Shown: positions 18,228 to 25,560 of the stretch, in pieces
Layout: every line of letters starts with the position of its first letter
How positions within the stretch are numbered: the first letter of the stretch is position 1
Assembly: GCF_900142725.1 (NCBI RefSeq)
Contig: NZ_FRBW01000001.1
Span: 310,001-374,000, forward strand
DNA: 64,000 bases
Reading direction: 5' to 3'
From: Roseibium suaedae
GTDB taxonomy: Bacteria; Pseudomonadota; Alphaproteobacteria; Rhizobiales; Stappiaceae
Translations under genes and position numbers: made by a program
Notes under the pieces: model-generated
What the model saw: the letters and a program-made list of their open reading frames with translations, nothing else
Told to the model about the DNA's origin: nothing
Database searches by the model: none

Positions 18228-18818
18228 ATGACACTGCGGATTTCGGGAAAAAACGTCGACGTTGGAGATGCCCTGCGTACCCACGTCACTGACCGGATTG
18301 AGGATGCGCTGTCCAAGTACTTTGCGGGTGGCTACACCGGCCATGTGACGCTCAGTCGCGAAGGCACGGGCTTCAAATCGGAATGTTCCTTGCATCTCGA
18401 TACGGGGATTGTGTTGCAGGTATCGGCTCAGGACCAGGAGCCGCGCCTCAGTTTCGATCTCGCCGCGGACAAGATTGAGAAGCGGCTGCGCCGTTACAAG
18501 CGCAAGCTCAAGGATCACCACGGTCCGTCTTCAGCATCGGCGCGTGAAGCGTTCGAGGCAGCCTCTTATGTTCTCGCCTCCACCGAGGATGAGGAAGAGC
18601 TGCCGGCTGATTTCAACCCGCTGGTGATCGCGGAAACATCGGCCAAGGTGAGAACCCTGACCGTCGGCATGGCCGTGATGGAACTTGACCTGACCGAAGC
18701 ACCGGTCGTCCTGTTCAAGAACGCGGCGAACGGCGGTGTGAATGTGGTTTATCGCCGGTCTGACGGTAACATCGGCTGGATTGATCCGGCCCTTGTCGCT
18801 CAGCAGGCTGCCGAGTAA
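18228..18818 (+). CDS. hpf: Ribosome hibernation-promoting factor, long form
   Basis: 196 residues: an N-terminal S30AE/YfiA domain (residues 1-100, LRISGKNVDVGDALRTHVTD and a basic FDLAADKIEKRLRRYKRKLK segment that contacts 16S rRNA) and a C-terminal dimerisation domain (about 130-190, EDEEELPADFNPLVIAETS, MAVMELDLTEAPVVLFKNA). The long form alone makes 100S ribosome dimers in stationary phase. The start has AGAGGT before it. The gene sits between rpoN and ptsN as in most proteobacteria. Confidence 0.95.
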   Translation: MTLRISGKNVDVGDALRTHVTDRIEDALSKYFAGGYTGHVTLSREGTGFKSECSLHLDTGIVLQVSAQDQEPRLSFDLAADKIEKRLRRYKRKLKDHHGPSSASAREAFEAASYVLASTEDEEELPADFNPLVIAETSAKVRTLTVGMAVMELDLTEAPVVLFKNAANGGVNVVYRRSDGNIGWIDPALVAQQAAE

Positions 18819-18879
18819 ACGGATGGAATTGCCGCGCCGGTCGATCAGACCGGCGCGGACGGACTTGTTAGGCGGAAAA

Positions 18880-19347
18880 ATGGATCTGAGTGATCTTCTA
18901 ACGAAAGACGCAGTCATTGCCTGTATGAAGGCAAAGAGCAAGAAGCAGGTGATCCAGGATATGTCCGCCAAGGCTGCGGAACTGACGGGACTTTCCGAAC
19001 GGGAAATCTTCGACACCCTGCTTCAGCGCGAAAGGCTTGGATCCACGGGTGTCGGGCATGGAATCGCGATCCCTCATGGCAAGCTGACCCGGCTTGACCG
19101 TCTTGTGGGGCTGTTTGCGCGTCTCGACAAGCCGATCGATTTTGATGCGCTTGATGATCAGCCGGTTGATCTCGTGTTTCTTCTGCTTGCCCCTGAAGGT
19201 GCAGGCGCCGATCATCTGAAGGCCTTGGCTCGTATTGCCCGCCAGCTTCGCGACGCAAAGGTCGCTGGAGGCCTGCGCGGCACTGCGGATGCCGAGACGA
19301 TCTACGGACTTCTGACCCAGCCGGTTGCGTCTTCGAACGCTGCTTGA
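18880..19347 (+). CDS. ptsN: PTS IIA-like nitrogen regulatory protein
   Basis: 155 residues, a single PTS EIIA-2 (fructose/mannitol type) domain. The phosphorylated histidine lies in GHGIAIPHGKL, residues about 60-70, with the family segment LLQRERLGSTGVG before it. In the nitrogen PTS it receives phosphate from PtsP/PtsO and controls potassium balance and other regulators instead of sugar uptake. The ATG at 18880 (MDLSDLLTKDAV) has a GGCGGAAAA site before it; an in-frame start at 18742 would lie inside hpf. A terminator follows. Confidence 0.94.
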   Translation: MDLSDLLTKDAVIACMKAKSKKQVIQDMSAKAAELTGLSEREIFDTLLQRERLGSTGVGHGIAIPHGKLTRLDRLVGLFARLDKPIDFDALDDQPVDLVFLLLAPEGAGADHLKALARIARQLRDAKVAGGLRGTADAETIYGLLTQPVASSNAA

Positions 19348-19373
19348 TCCTTCAGATCTGTATAGTTTTCTTT

Positions 19374-19412
19374 CGAACCCGGTCTCGCGAGAGGCCGGGT
19401 TTTCTTTTTCCT
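19374..19412 (+). terminator. Terminator after ptsN
   Basis: AACCCGGTCTC (19377-19387) pairs with GAGGCCGGGTT (19391-19401) with one G:T and a short loop, followed by TTTCTTTTTC. It closes the rnd-ptsN block. Confidence 0.82.
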
Positions 19413-19668
19413 CAATATGAATAGATCTGATTACCCGAAATTTGGTGGGGGCTTCTGCGTGTCCTGGCTTCTATTAATTTTTATGGGCTGTTTTCAACAT
19501 TAAATTTTTCTAACTATTTCCATATTCAAGATAGTGGCACTCTCAATATTATGGATAATTAACCAAGCCCCTTAAGCTGGATTTATCCATTTCTGTATAG
19601 TTAGTTCTCTCTAGGGACGTTCGGCCATGGCGCTATATGCCTGACCCGGCCAGAGAAGGGATTGCCAA
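19413..19668 (+). other. AT-rich gene-free region upstream of the aminoacyl-carrier operon
   Basis: About 250 bases clearly richer in A and T than their surroundings, with tracts such as ATTAATTTTTATGG and CATTAAATTTTTC. No coding region is seen. It should hold the promoter of the operon starting at 19669. TGGCAC at about 19533 recalls half of a sigma-54 site, but the -12 element is lacking. Confidence 0.5.
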
Positions 19669-19920
19669 ATGAACGATATTATTCGCGAATTGTTGTCCAA
19701 GCACGGCGGCTTGCCGGTTGCCGTCGATCAGATCGCCGATACGGCTGACCTGTATGATGCGGGCCTCTCGTCTTTTGCTTCCGTGCAGCTGATGCTCGCC
19801 CTTGAGGACGAGTTCGATATCGAGTTTCCGGAGGCCTATCTGAACCGCAAGACGTTCTCCTCCATCGCAGCCATCGCCGAGGCGCTTGCCGATATCACCA
19901 AAGACCGTCAGGTGGCCTGA
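19669..19920 (+). CDS. Acyl carrier protein, dedicated partner of an amino acid:CP ligase
   Basis: 83 residues with the helical carrier-protein fold. Aligning VQLMLALEDEFDIEFPE with the VEL-ALE segment of standard ACPs places the phosphopantetheine serine at Ser35, in GLSSFASVQL, where housekeeping ACPs have DSL. This LSSFASVQ form is what I recall for carrier proteins charged by seryl-tRNA-synthetase-like ligases in Bradyrhizobium and Agrobacterium. It carries glycine or alanine as thioester in those systems; the amino acid here is unknown. It opens a five-gene operon and is followed 1 base later by the dehydrogenase-like gene. It is not the fatty-acid ACP, which would sit with fabF. Confidence 0.9.
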   Translation: MNDIIRELLSKHGGLPVAVDQIADTADLYDAGLSSFASVQLMLALEDEFDIEFPEAYLNRKTFSSIAAIAEALADITKDRQVA

Positions 19921-19921
19921 T

Positions 19922-21103
19922 ATGAACGCTTCAGCCCAGGTTGCTGCGCTGGACCTCGCGGAGCGCGCTAGTCGTGCGGCGAAGGTCGCAGCCGAATTCG
20001 CTGATCGTGTCGATGCCGAAGGCCGTTTTCCCGTCGAGGGAATGAATGCGATCAAGGCTGAGCGGCTGATGGGAGTCATGATCCGTCCGGAGCTTGGCGG
20101 CGAGGCCGCGACCGTGACCCACATCGCGGATGTCTGCGCCATTCTTGGCCAGTCTTGCGCCGCAACGGCAATGACCTATGCGATGCATCAGATCCAGATT
20201 GCCAGCTTGGCGGATTACGCCGTTGGCAGCGCCTGGCATGAGGCCTTCCTGAAGCGGATCTGCGATGAACAGCTTCTTGTCGCCTCGGCGACAAGTGAGG
20301 CGGGCATCGGCGGAAACCTGCGCAACTCTCTCTGTGCGATCGAAGTGGAGGGAGCTACTGCCCGCCTGACCAAGGACGCCACCGTCATTTCCTATGGTGC
20401 GGCCGCGGATGCGATCATGGTCACTTCCCGCCGGAATGCGGAAGCAGCGCACTCAGATCAGGTCGCGACCCTTTTCCTGAAAGAGCAGTATACGCTCGAG
20501 CAGACGTCTGTCTGGGACACGCTCGGCATGCGCGGAACCTGCTCTGATGGATATATTTTCCGGGGCGAATGCCCCGCAGAACAGATCCTGCCGCGTCCGT
20601 TTGCGGAAATCGCCGCTCAGTCCATGCTGGCAGTTTCCCACCTGCTTTGGGGGGCGCTGTGGTACGGCATTGCTGCGGATGCCGTGGCAAAATCGCAGGC
20701 GTTTGTCCGGGCTGCTGCCCGCAAATCGCCGGGGCAGGTTCCTCCCGGAGCCCTGCGTCTCGCGGAAGCGTCCAATCTGCTGCAGCAGGTCAAGGCCAAT
20801 GTCGTGGCGGGCCTGAAGCAGTTCGAAGCGGCCAAGGGTGACGGTGATGCCCTCAACGCCATGAGTTTCTCCGTGGCGATGAACAACATCAAGGTCGGCA
20901 CGTCTCAGATGATCCTGGTGATCATCAATCATTGCATGCTGATCTGCGGCATTGCCGCCTACAAGAACGGCACGCCCTACAGCCTCGGACGGCATCTGCG
21001 CGATGCGCATTCTGCCCAGCTGATGATTTCGAACGACCGTATTCTCGGCAACACGTCGACGATGCTTCTGGTCAACAAGCAAGACACAAGCCTTTTGGGG
21101 TGA
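19922..21103 (+). CDS. Acyl-CoA dehydrogenase family protein linked to the aminoacyl-CP ligase
   Basis: 393 residues with the acyl-CoA dehydrogenase fold: N-terminal helical part (FPVEGMNAIKAERLMGVMIR), a middle beta domain (ASATSEAGIGGNLRNSL) and a C-terminal helical part. The usual C-terminal catalytic glutamate motif (I-Y-E-G) is not seen; the matching stretch reads RDAHSAQLMISNDRILGNTS, closer to the hydroxylase-like branch of the superfamily. It may therefore act on the carrier-bound amino acid or another thioester by a different base, or be a flavin-dependent oxygenase. The ATG at 19922 lies one base after the carrier-protein stop, so translation is coupled. The function is inferred from context only. 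Confidence 0.82.
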   Translation: MNASAQVAALDLAERASRAAKVAAEFADRVDAEGRFPVEGMNAIKAERLMGVMIRPELGGEAATVTHIADVCAILGQSCAATAMTYAMHQIQIASLADYAVGSAWHEAFLKRICDEQLLVASATSEAGIGGNLRNSLCAIEVEGATARLTKDATVISYGAAADAIMVTSRRNAEAAHSDQVATLFLKEQYTLEQTSVWDTLGMRGTCSDGYIFRGECPAEQILPRPFAEIAAQSMLAVSHLLWGALWYGIAADAVAKSQAFVRAAARKSPGQVPPGALRLAEASNLLQQVKANVVAGLKQFEAAKGDGDALNAMSFSVAMNNIKVGTSQMILVIINHCMLICGIAAYKNGTPYSLGRHLRDAHSAQLMISNDRILGNTSTMLLVNKQDTSLLG

Positions 21104-21106
21104 ATA

Positions 21107-22015
21107 ATGAGCGCACCCGCGACTTTTCTCGACAAGTTATTTGATCAGGGTCTTCTATATGACAGCGGCGTTGACGGTCTTTATGGCCGCAGCGCAGTGT
21201 TCGAAGATGTTATTTCCCGCTTCGAACAGCTGGCATTGAACCTTGGCAAGGATGAAATTTCTGAAGCCATGGTCTTCCCGCCCGGCATGCCGGTGCCGGA
21301 TTTCAAGACCAGCGGATATATGAAGAACTTTCCGCAGCTTGCAGGGACGGTCCATTCCTTCTGTGGCAATGATCATGACCACATGGGTCTGATCCAGTGC
21401 ATGGCAGCGGGCGAAGACTGGACGGCGAACCAGAAGATCACCGACATCGCCCTGACCCCTGCGGCTTGCTATCCGCTGTATCCGATCCTGGCACGGCGCG
21501 GCAAACTGCCGGAAGAAGGGGCTTATGTTGCCTTGCAGTCCTACTGCTTCCGTCATGAGCCCTCCAAGGAGCCGACGCGGATGCAGATGTTCCGCCAGCG
21601 CGAATATGTGCGTGTTGGGACACAGGAGCAGACGATTGCGTTCCGGGAAACCTGGAAGCAACGCGGCGTCGAGATCATGGAACTGCTGCAGCTTCCCCAT
21701 GAAGTGGACGTGGCCAACGATCCCTTTTTCGGCCGCGCGGGCCGCATGATGGGCGTCAGCCAGCGCGAGCAGGAACTGAAGTTCGAGATGCTCGTGCCGG
21801 TGAATGACGGTGCAGGCCCGACCGCTTGCATGAGCTTCAACTATCATATGGATAATTTCGGCAAGGCCTGGGGCATTACCCTGGCTGACGGAACGCCGGC
21901 GCACACTGCCTGTGTGGGCTTTGGTCTGGAGCGTCTCGCACTTGCCCTGTTCCGCCATCACGGGCTCGACACGGCTCAGTGGCCGGAAGGCGTCCGCAAG
22001 GCACTCTGGGGCTAA
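21107..22015 (+). CDS. Amino acid:[carrier protein] ligase (seryl-tRNA-synthetase-like)
   Basis: 302 residues, equal to the catalytic domain of an atypical archaeal-type SerRS without the tRNA-binding arm. Class II motif 2 lies at about residues 147-171 (CFRHEPSKEPTRMQMFRQRE) and motif 3 at 270-280 (VGFGLERLALA). Zinc ligands expected from this family are present: Cys121, Glu166 and Cys269. Relatives from Bradyrhizobium and Agrobacterium activate glycine or alanine with ATP and load it on the phosphopantetheine arm of a carrier protein, not on tRNA. The carrier protein is two genes upstream. The start ATG is 3 bases after the preceding stop. Family assignment is firm; the amino acid used and the fate of the product are not known. 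Confidence 0.92.
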   Translation: MSAPATFLDKLFDQGLLYDSGVDGLYGRSAVFEDVISRFEQLALNLGKDEISEAMVFPPGMPVPDFKTSGYMKNFPQLAGTVHSFCGNDHDHMGLIQCMAAGEDWTANQKITDIALTPAACYPLYPILARRGKLPEEGAYVALQSYCFRHEPSKEPTRMQMFRQREYVRVGTQEQTIAFRETWKQRGVEIMELLQLPHEVDVANDPFFGRAGRMMGVSQREQELKFEMLVPVNDGAGPTACMSFNYHMDNFGKAWGITLADGTPAHTACVGFGLERLALALFRHHGLDTAQWPEGVRKALWG

Positions 22016-22032
22016 GGCAGAAAGAGGCGATC

Positions 22033-23031
22033 ATGGCTGAGCGCATATTTCCGGGCCTCGACCCGGCCGGCTACAAGCGTCATCCGCTGCACTCGGCGGA
22101 GCGGGACTGGCCGGAGACGAATTGCTATCTGGATGTCTGGATCGAGGTGCTGCCCTCGCTTGGCCTGCCACCTGAAGCTTGCCTCGCCTATTCCGTGACC
22201 CAGGATTTCGAGGGCGACCAGTTCACCTTCTTCAAGGTCCCCCTTGAGGATCTGGAAGCGCTCTATGGTCTGCGGGTCACGGAACTTGCCATCTATGACC
22301 GGGTGGAAAACCATGTGGCGGCCCAGATCGAACGGGGCCGGTTAAGCCTGGTGGAAGTCGACAGTTTCTACCTGCCGGACACGCAGGGCGTCGGCTATCA
22401 CAATGCTCACGGCAAGACGACCGTTGCGGTCAACCGGCTGGATATCGAAGGCCGCTCCATGGACTATTTCCATGGGCTTGGCCTTCATCATCTGGAAGGC
22501 GAAGATTTCGATGGGGTGTTTCAGAGGGGCGACAAGGCACAGCCACTGCCGTTCCTGCCCTATACGGAATTCGTGAAATTCCCGGACAAAGCGCCTGCTC
22601 AGGACGTTATCGTGGAACGGGCTCTGGCCCTGCTGGCCTCGCATCTTTCCAAGCGCCCGGCGCGCAATCCGATTGCGGCTTTCTCCGTAGTCTTTCCGAA
22701 GCAGGTTGCCGAGATCTCCGAGCGTCCTTTCGAGTTTTTCCATCTCTATGCTTTCAACACATTGAGGCAGCTCGGAGCGAATTTCGAACTCTTCAGTGCG
22801 CATCTTGACTGGCTTGGACGCAATGGTGTCACCGGTCTTGAAGATGCGGCCGGAAAAGCCCGCCTGATCTCCTCGACCTGTAAAACGGTCCAGTTCCAGC
22901 TTGCCCGTGCCGTCATGCGCAAGTCCTTTGACAAGCTGGTGCCGGCGCTTGCTCCGGCGGTCAGTGCATGGGACGATCTGATGGCAGATCTCGATGCGCA
23001 TATGGTGGCGCAAGGGCTCCGCGCCGCCTGA
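22033..23031 (+). CDS. DUF1839 family protein, possible aminoacyl transferase
   Basis: 332 residues from an ATG at 22033 with an AAAGAGGCG site before it. The DUF1839 family is regularly linked to amino acid:CP ligases. The N-terminal half shows NCYLDVWIEVL with Cys31, then LVEVDSFYLPDTQGVGYHNAH with Asp110, His123 and His126. I read this Cys / D-x-x-Y-L-P / His layout as like that of BtrH and C39-type proteins, which move an acyl group from a carrier protein to an acceptor. The C-terminal half is helical and unassigned. Transfer of the aminoacyl group by this protein is inference and not shown. Confidence 0.82.
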   Translation: MAERIFPGLDPAGYKRHPLHSAERDWPETNCYLDVWIEVLPSLGLPPEACLAYSVTQDFEGDQFTFFKVPLEDLEALYGLRVTELAIYDRVENHVAAQIERGRLSLVEVDSFYLPDTQGVGYHNAHGKTTVAVNRLDIEGRSMDYFHGLGLHHLEGEDFDGVFQRGDKAQPLPFLPYTEFVKFPDKAPAQDVIVERALALLASHLSKRPARNPIAAFSVVFPKQVAEISERPFEFFHLYAFNTLRQLGANFELFSAHLDWLGRNGVTGLEDAAGKARLISSTCKTVQFQLARAVMRKSFDKLVPALAPAVSAWDDLMADLDAHMVAQGLRAA

Positions 23032-23060
23032 TCTATTTCCCTCAGTCCGAGCGGATCAAC

Positions 23061-25538
23061 ATGCCGAATTCCTTTCCCGCCCTGCGTCCGTCATCCGGGC
23101 AGCCCGTCACCTGCTTTGAACTGGCGGTGACGCCGGCGGGAGCGGTGGCTTCCCCACAGACTTTGAGCGAAGTCGAAGACTGGGTTCCAGCCAAGGCGCC
23201 GGGAACGGCTGCGGCTGCCCTGGCAGCTGCCGGCCGCTATGACCCGCTTGATCCCGAAAGCCTGCATGACAAGGACATCTGGTACCGGGCTGCTCTCGGC
23301 AGCTTCGGCGAGGGGGACAGAACGCTCTCGCTGGATGGTCTGGCAACCATTGCGGAAGTCTATCTGGACGGGGCGTTGATCCTCCAGTCCGGGAGCATGT
23401 TCGAAGGTCATGAGCTGCCGGTCCATCTGAAGGCTCAATCCCGCCTTGATATCTGTTTCCGGGCCCTTGCTCCTCATCTGGAAGCCAAGGGGCCACGTGC
23501 CCGCTGGCGGCCCCAGCTGGCGACGTCTCAGGGTCTTCGTCTCGTCCGCACCACTCTTCTCGGCCATATGCCGGGGTGGTGCCCGGAGATCCATGCGGTT
23601 GGCCCTTGGCGGGAAATTGCCCTGCATGAGACCGGTCAACCCACGCTATCCGGGCTTGAACTGCTGACCAATCTGGGGCGGGACGGAAAGGGATATCTCA
23701 CGTTCTCCGGTCAGCTCGAGGGCTGGCAAGGTGACGTCCATCTCGTTTGTGCGGGGTACAGGCTGGTCCTCGAGCAGGTTGAGCCGGGCCGTTGGGTAGG
23801 AACGCTTGAAATACCCGACGTTCAGCCCTGGATGCCGCATACCCATGGAGAGCCTCATCTTCATGACGTTCATCTGGAACTGGGGGCAATGTCTATCGAC
23901 CTCGGACGTACCGGCTTCCGGCGGATCGAGGTTGAAACCGGTGCGGATGGCCGGGGGTTCGGCCTGACTGTCAATGATGTGCCGGTGTTTTGCCGCGGAG
24001 CCGTATGGACCAATGCCGACCTGCTTGGCCTTTCCGGAGACAAGCAAACCTATCGGCCGCTGCTGGAAAAGGCCGGTCTTGCCGGCATGAACATGCTGCG
24101 CATCGGCGGCACGATGGTCTACGAAACGCGCGCTTTCTTCGAGCTGTGCGATGAACTCGGGATCCTCGTCTGGCAGGATCTCCAGTTCGCGAATTACGAT
24201 TATCCGGTTCAGGATGAGGCATTTGCGGTGCTGGTGAAGGAAGAGGTTCGCCAGCAGCTCACCCGTTTGCAGGGCTCTCCGTCGCTGGCTGTTCTGTGCG
24301 GCGGAAGTGAGATCTATCAGCAGGGCGCGATGATGGGCCTGCCCGAAAGCCGCTGGAAGGGTCCGCTTTGCGAGGAGATTCTGCGCGCTGCTGCAGGAGC
24401 CTATCGTGCGGATGTGCCTTACGTTGCCAATTCGCCTTGCGGCGGTGCATTGCCCTTTTCCCCGAATGAAGGGGTTGCCCACTACTACGGCGTTGGCGCC
24501 TATCTGCGTCCCCTGGAAGATGCCCGGCGTGCGGACGTCCGTTTCGCCGCTGAGTGCCTGGCCTTTTCCAATATTCCGGAAGCCCGGACGCTGGAGCAGC
24601 ATCTTCCCGTCAATCCGGGGCATGATCCGCGCTGGAAAGCGCGCATTCCAAGAGACAGAGGGGCTGGCTGGGACTTCGAGGATGTGCGCGATCATTATCT
24701 GAAGTCCCTCTACGGGATCGATCCGCTCGCGCTGCGATACGGAGACCCGGACCGGTATCTGGATCTGTCGAGAGCCGTGACAGTAGACATTCTGGAACAG
24801 ACATTTGCTGAATGGCGGCGGGCGCAGTCCACTTGCCGGGGGGCGCTGGTCTGGACGTTTCAGGACCTTCTTCCCGGTGCAGGCTGGGGGCTGATCGATG
24901 CCCTGGGGCGTCCGAAGCCGGTCTGGCATGCGCTGCGGCGCGCCTTTCAGCCTTTGAATGTCACCCTCAGCGACGAGGGCACCAACGGGCTTCTTGCGCA
25001 TATCCACAATGAGACACCCGTTGCGCGGCAATTGGCTTTGTCCGTGACCTGTCTGCGCGATGGAATGACGCCGGTGGTTTCCGGAAAAAGGTTATTTGAG
25101 CTCGCCCCGCACTCCAGTCAGGACGTGGCGGTGACGGATCTTTTCGGAGCCTTTTTCGACACGACTTATGCCTTCCGTTTCGGGCCGCCTGCCCACGATG
25201 TCACTGTGGCGCGGCTTGTCGATGAGGGGACGGGTGAAGTCCTGTCGGAAGCCTTCCATTTCCCGCAAGGCTTCGATCCGGCACGTCTGCCACTGGACCT
25301 TCAGGCGGATCTGGCACAGGGCGAAGAAGCAGATTGGCTGCTGACCCTGACTGCAAACCGGACTGCCCGTTTTGTGCATCTGGACGTGGACGGGTTCCTG
25401 CCTTCGGACAACTGGTTCCATATTGCACCGGGTGCAGCGAAACGCATTCGCCTTGTTGCCGAAGTGGAGAGCGATGGGACGCCCGCCGGAACCCTCCGTG
25501 CGGTCTCGTCAAACAGCCAGATCAGTCTCCGGGGGTAG
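23061..25538 (+). CDS. Glycoside hydrolase family 2 protein, beta-mannosidase-like
   Basis: 825 residues from an ATG at 23061; the in-frame start at 22968 lies inside the upstream gene. The order is that of GH2: jellyroll domain (about 10-190; KDIWYRAALG, ATIAEVYLDGALI), immunoglobulin-like domain (about 200-310), TIM barrel (about 315-640) and C-terminal beta domains. The probable acid/base glutamate is in LCGGSEIYQQ (near residue 417, where beta-mannosidases have GNNE) and the probable nucleophile in RFAAECLAF (near 498). WQDLQFANYDYP is a typical barrel segment. No signal peptide is seen, so it is probably cytoplasmic. It ends the aminoacyl-carrier operon, which suggests that the pathway touches a glycan. 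Confidence 0.86.
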   Translation: MPNSFPALRPSSGQPVTCFELAVTPAGAVASPQTLSEVEDWVPAKAPGTAAAALAAAGRYDPLDPESLHDKDIWYRAALGSFGEGDRTLSLDGLATIAEVYLDGALILQSGSMFEGHELPVHLKAQSRLDICFRALAPHLEAKGPRARWRPQLATSQGLRLVRTTLLGHMPGWCPEIHAVGPWREIALHETGQPTLSGLELLTNLGRDGKGYLTFSGQLEGWQGDVHLVCAGYRLVLEQVEPGRWVGTLEIPDVQPWMPHTHGEPHLHDVHLELGAMSIDLGRTGFRRIEVETGADGRGFGLTVNDVPVFCRGAVWTNADLLGLSGDKQTYRPLLEKAGLAGMNMLRIGGTMVYETRAFFELCDELGILVWQDLQFANYDYPVQDEAFAVLVKEEVRQQLTRLQGSPSLAVLCGGSEIYQQGAMMGLPESRWKGPLCEEILRAAAGAYRADVPYVANSPCGGALPFSPNEGVAHYYGVGAYLRPLEDARRADVRFAAECLAFSNIPEARTLEQHLPVNPGHDPRWKARIPRDRGAGWDFEDVRDHYLKSLYGIDPLALRYGDPDRYLDLSRAVTVDILEQTFAEWRRAQSTCRGALVWTFQDLLPGAGWGLIDALGRPKPVWHALRRAFQPLNVTLSDEGTNGLLAHIHNETPVARQLALSVTCLRDGMTPVVSGKRLFELAPHSSQDVAVTDLFGAFFDTTYAFRFGPPAHDVTVARLVDEGTGEVLSEAFHFPQGFDPARLPLDLQADLAQGEEADWLLTLTANRTARFVHLDVDGFLPSDNWFHIAPGAAKRIRLVAEVESDGTPAGTLRAVSSNSQISLRG

Positions 25539-25560
25539 AGGCCCTTCGGGAAGGGACCTC
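25538..25560. terminator. Hairpin between convergent GH2 and flippase genes
   Basis: GAGGCCCTTC (25538-25547) pairs with GAAGGGACCTC (25550-25560) with one bulge. It begins at the last base of the GH2 stop and overlaps the flippase stop. There is no T-run on either side, so terminator strength is doubtful. Confidence 0.45.

Noticed and set aside
19533..19548. Possible sigma-54 promoter (TGGCAC with downstream ATATT)
   Set aside because: The -24 half fits, but the -12 GC element at the required spacing is missing.
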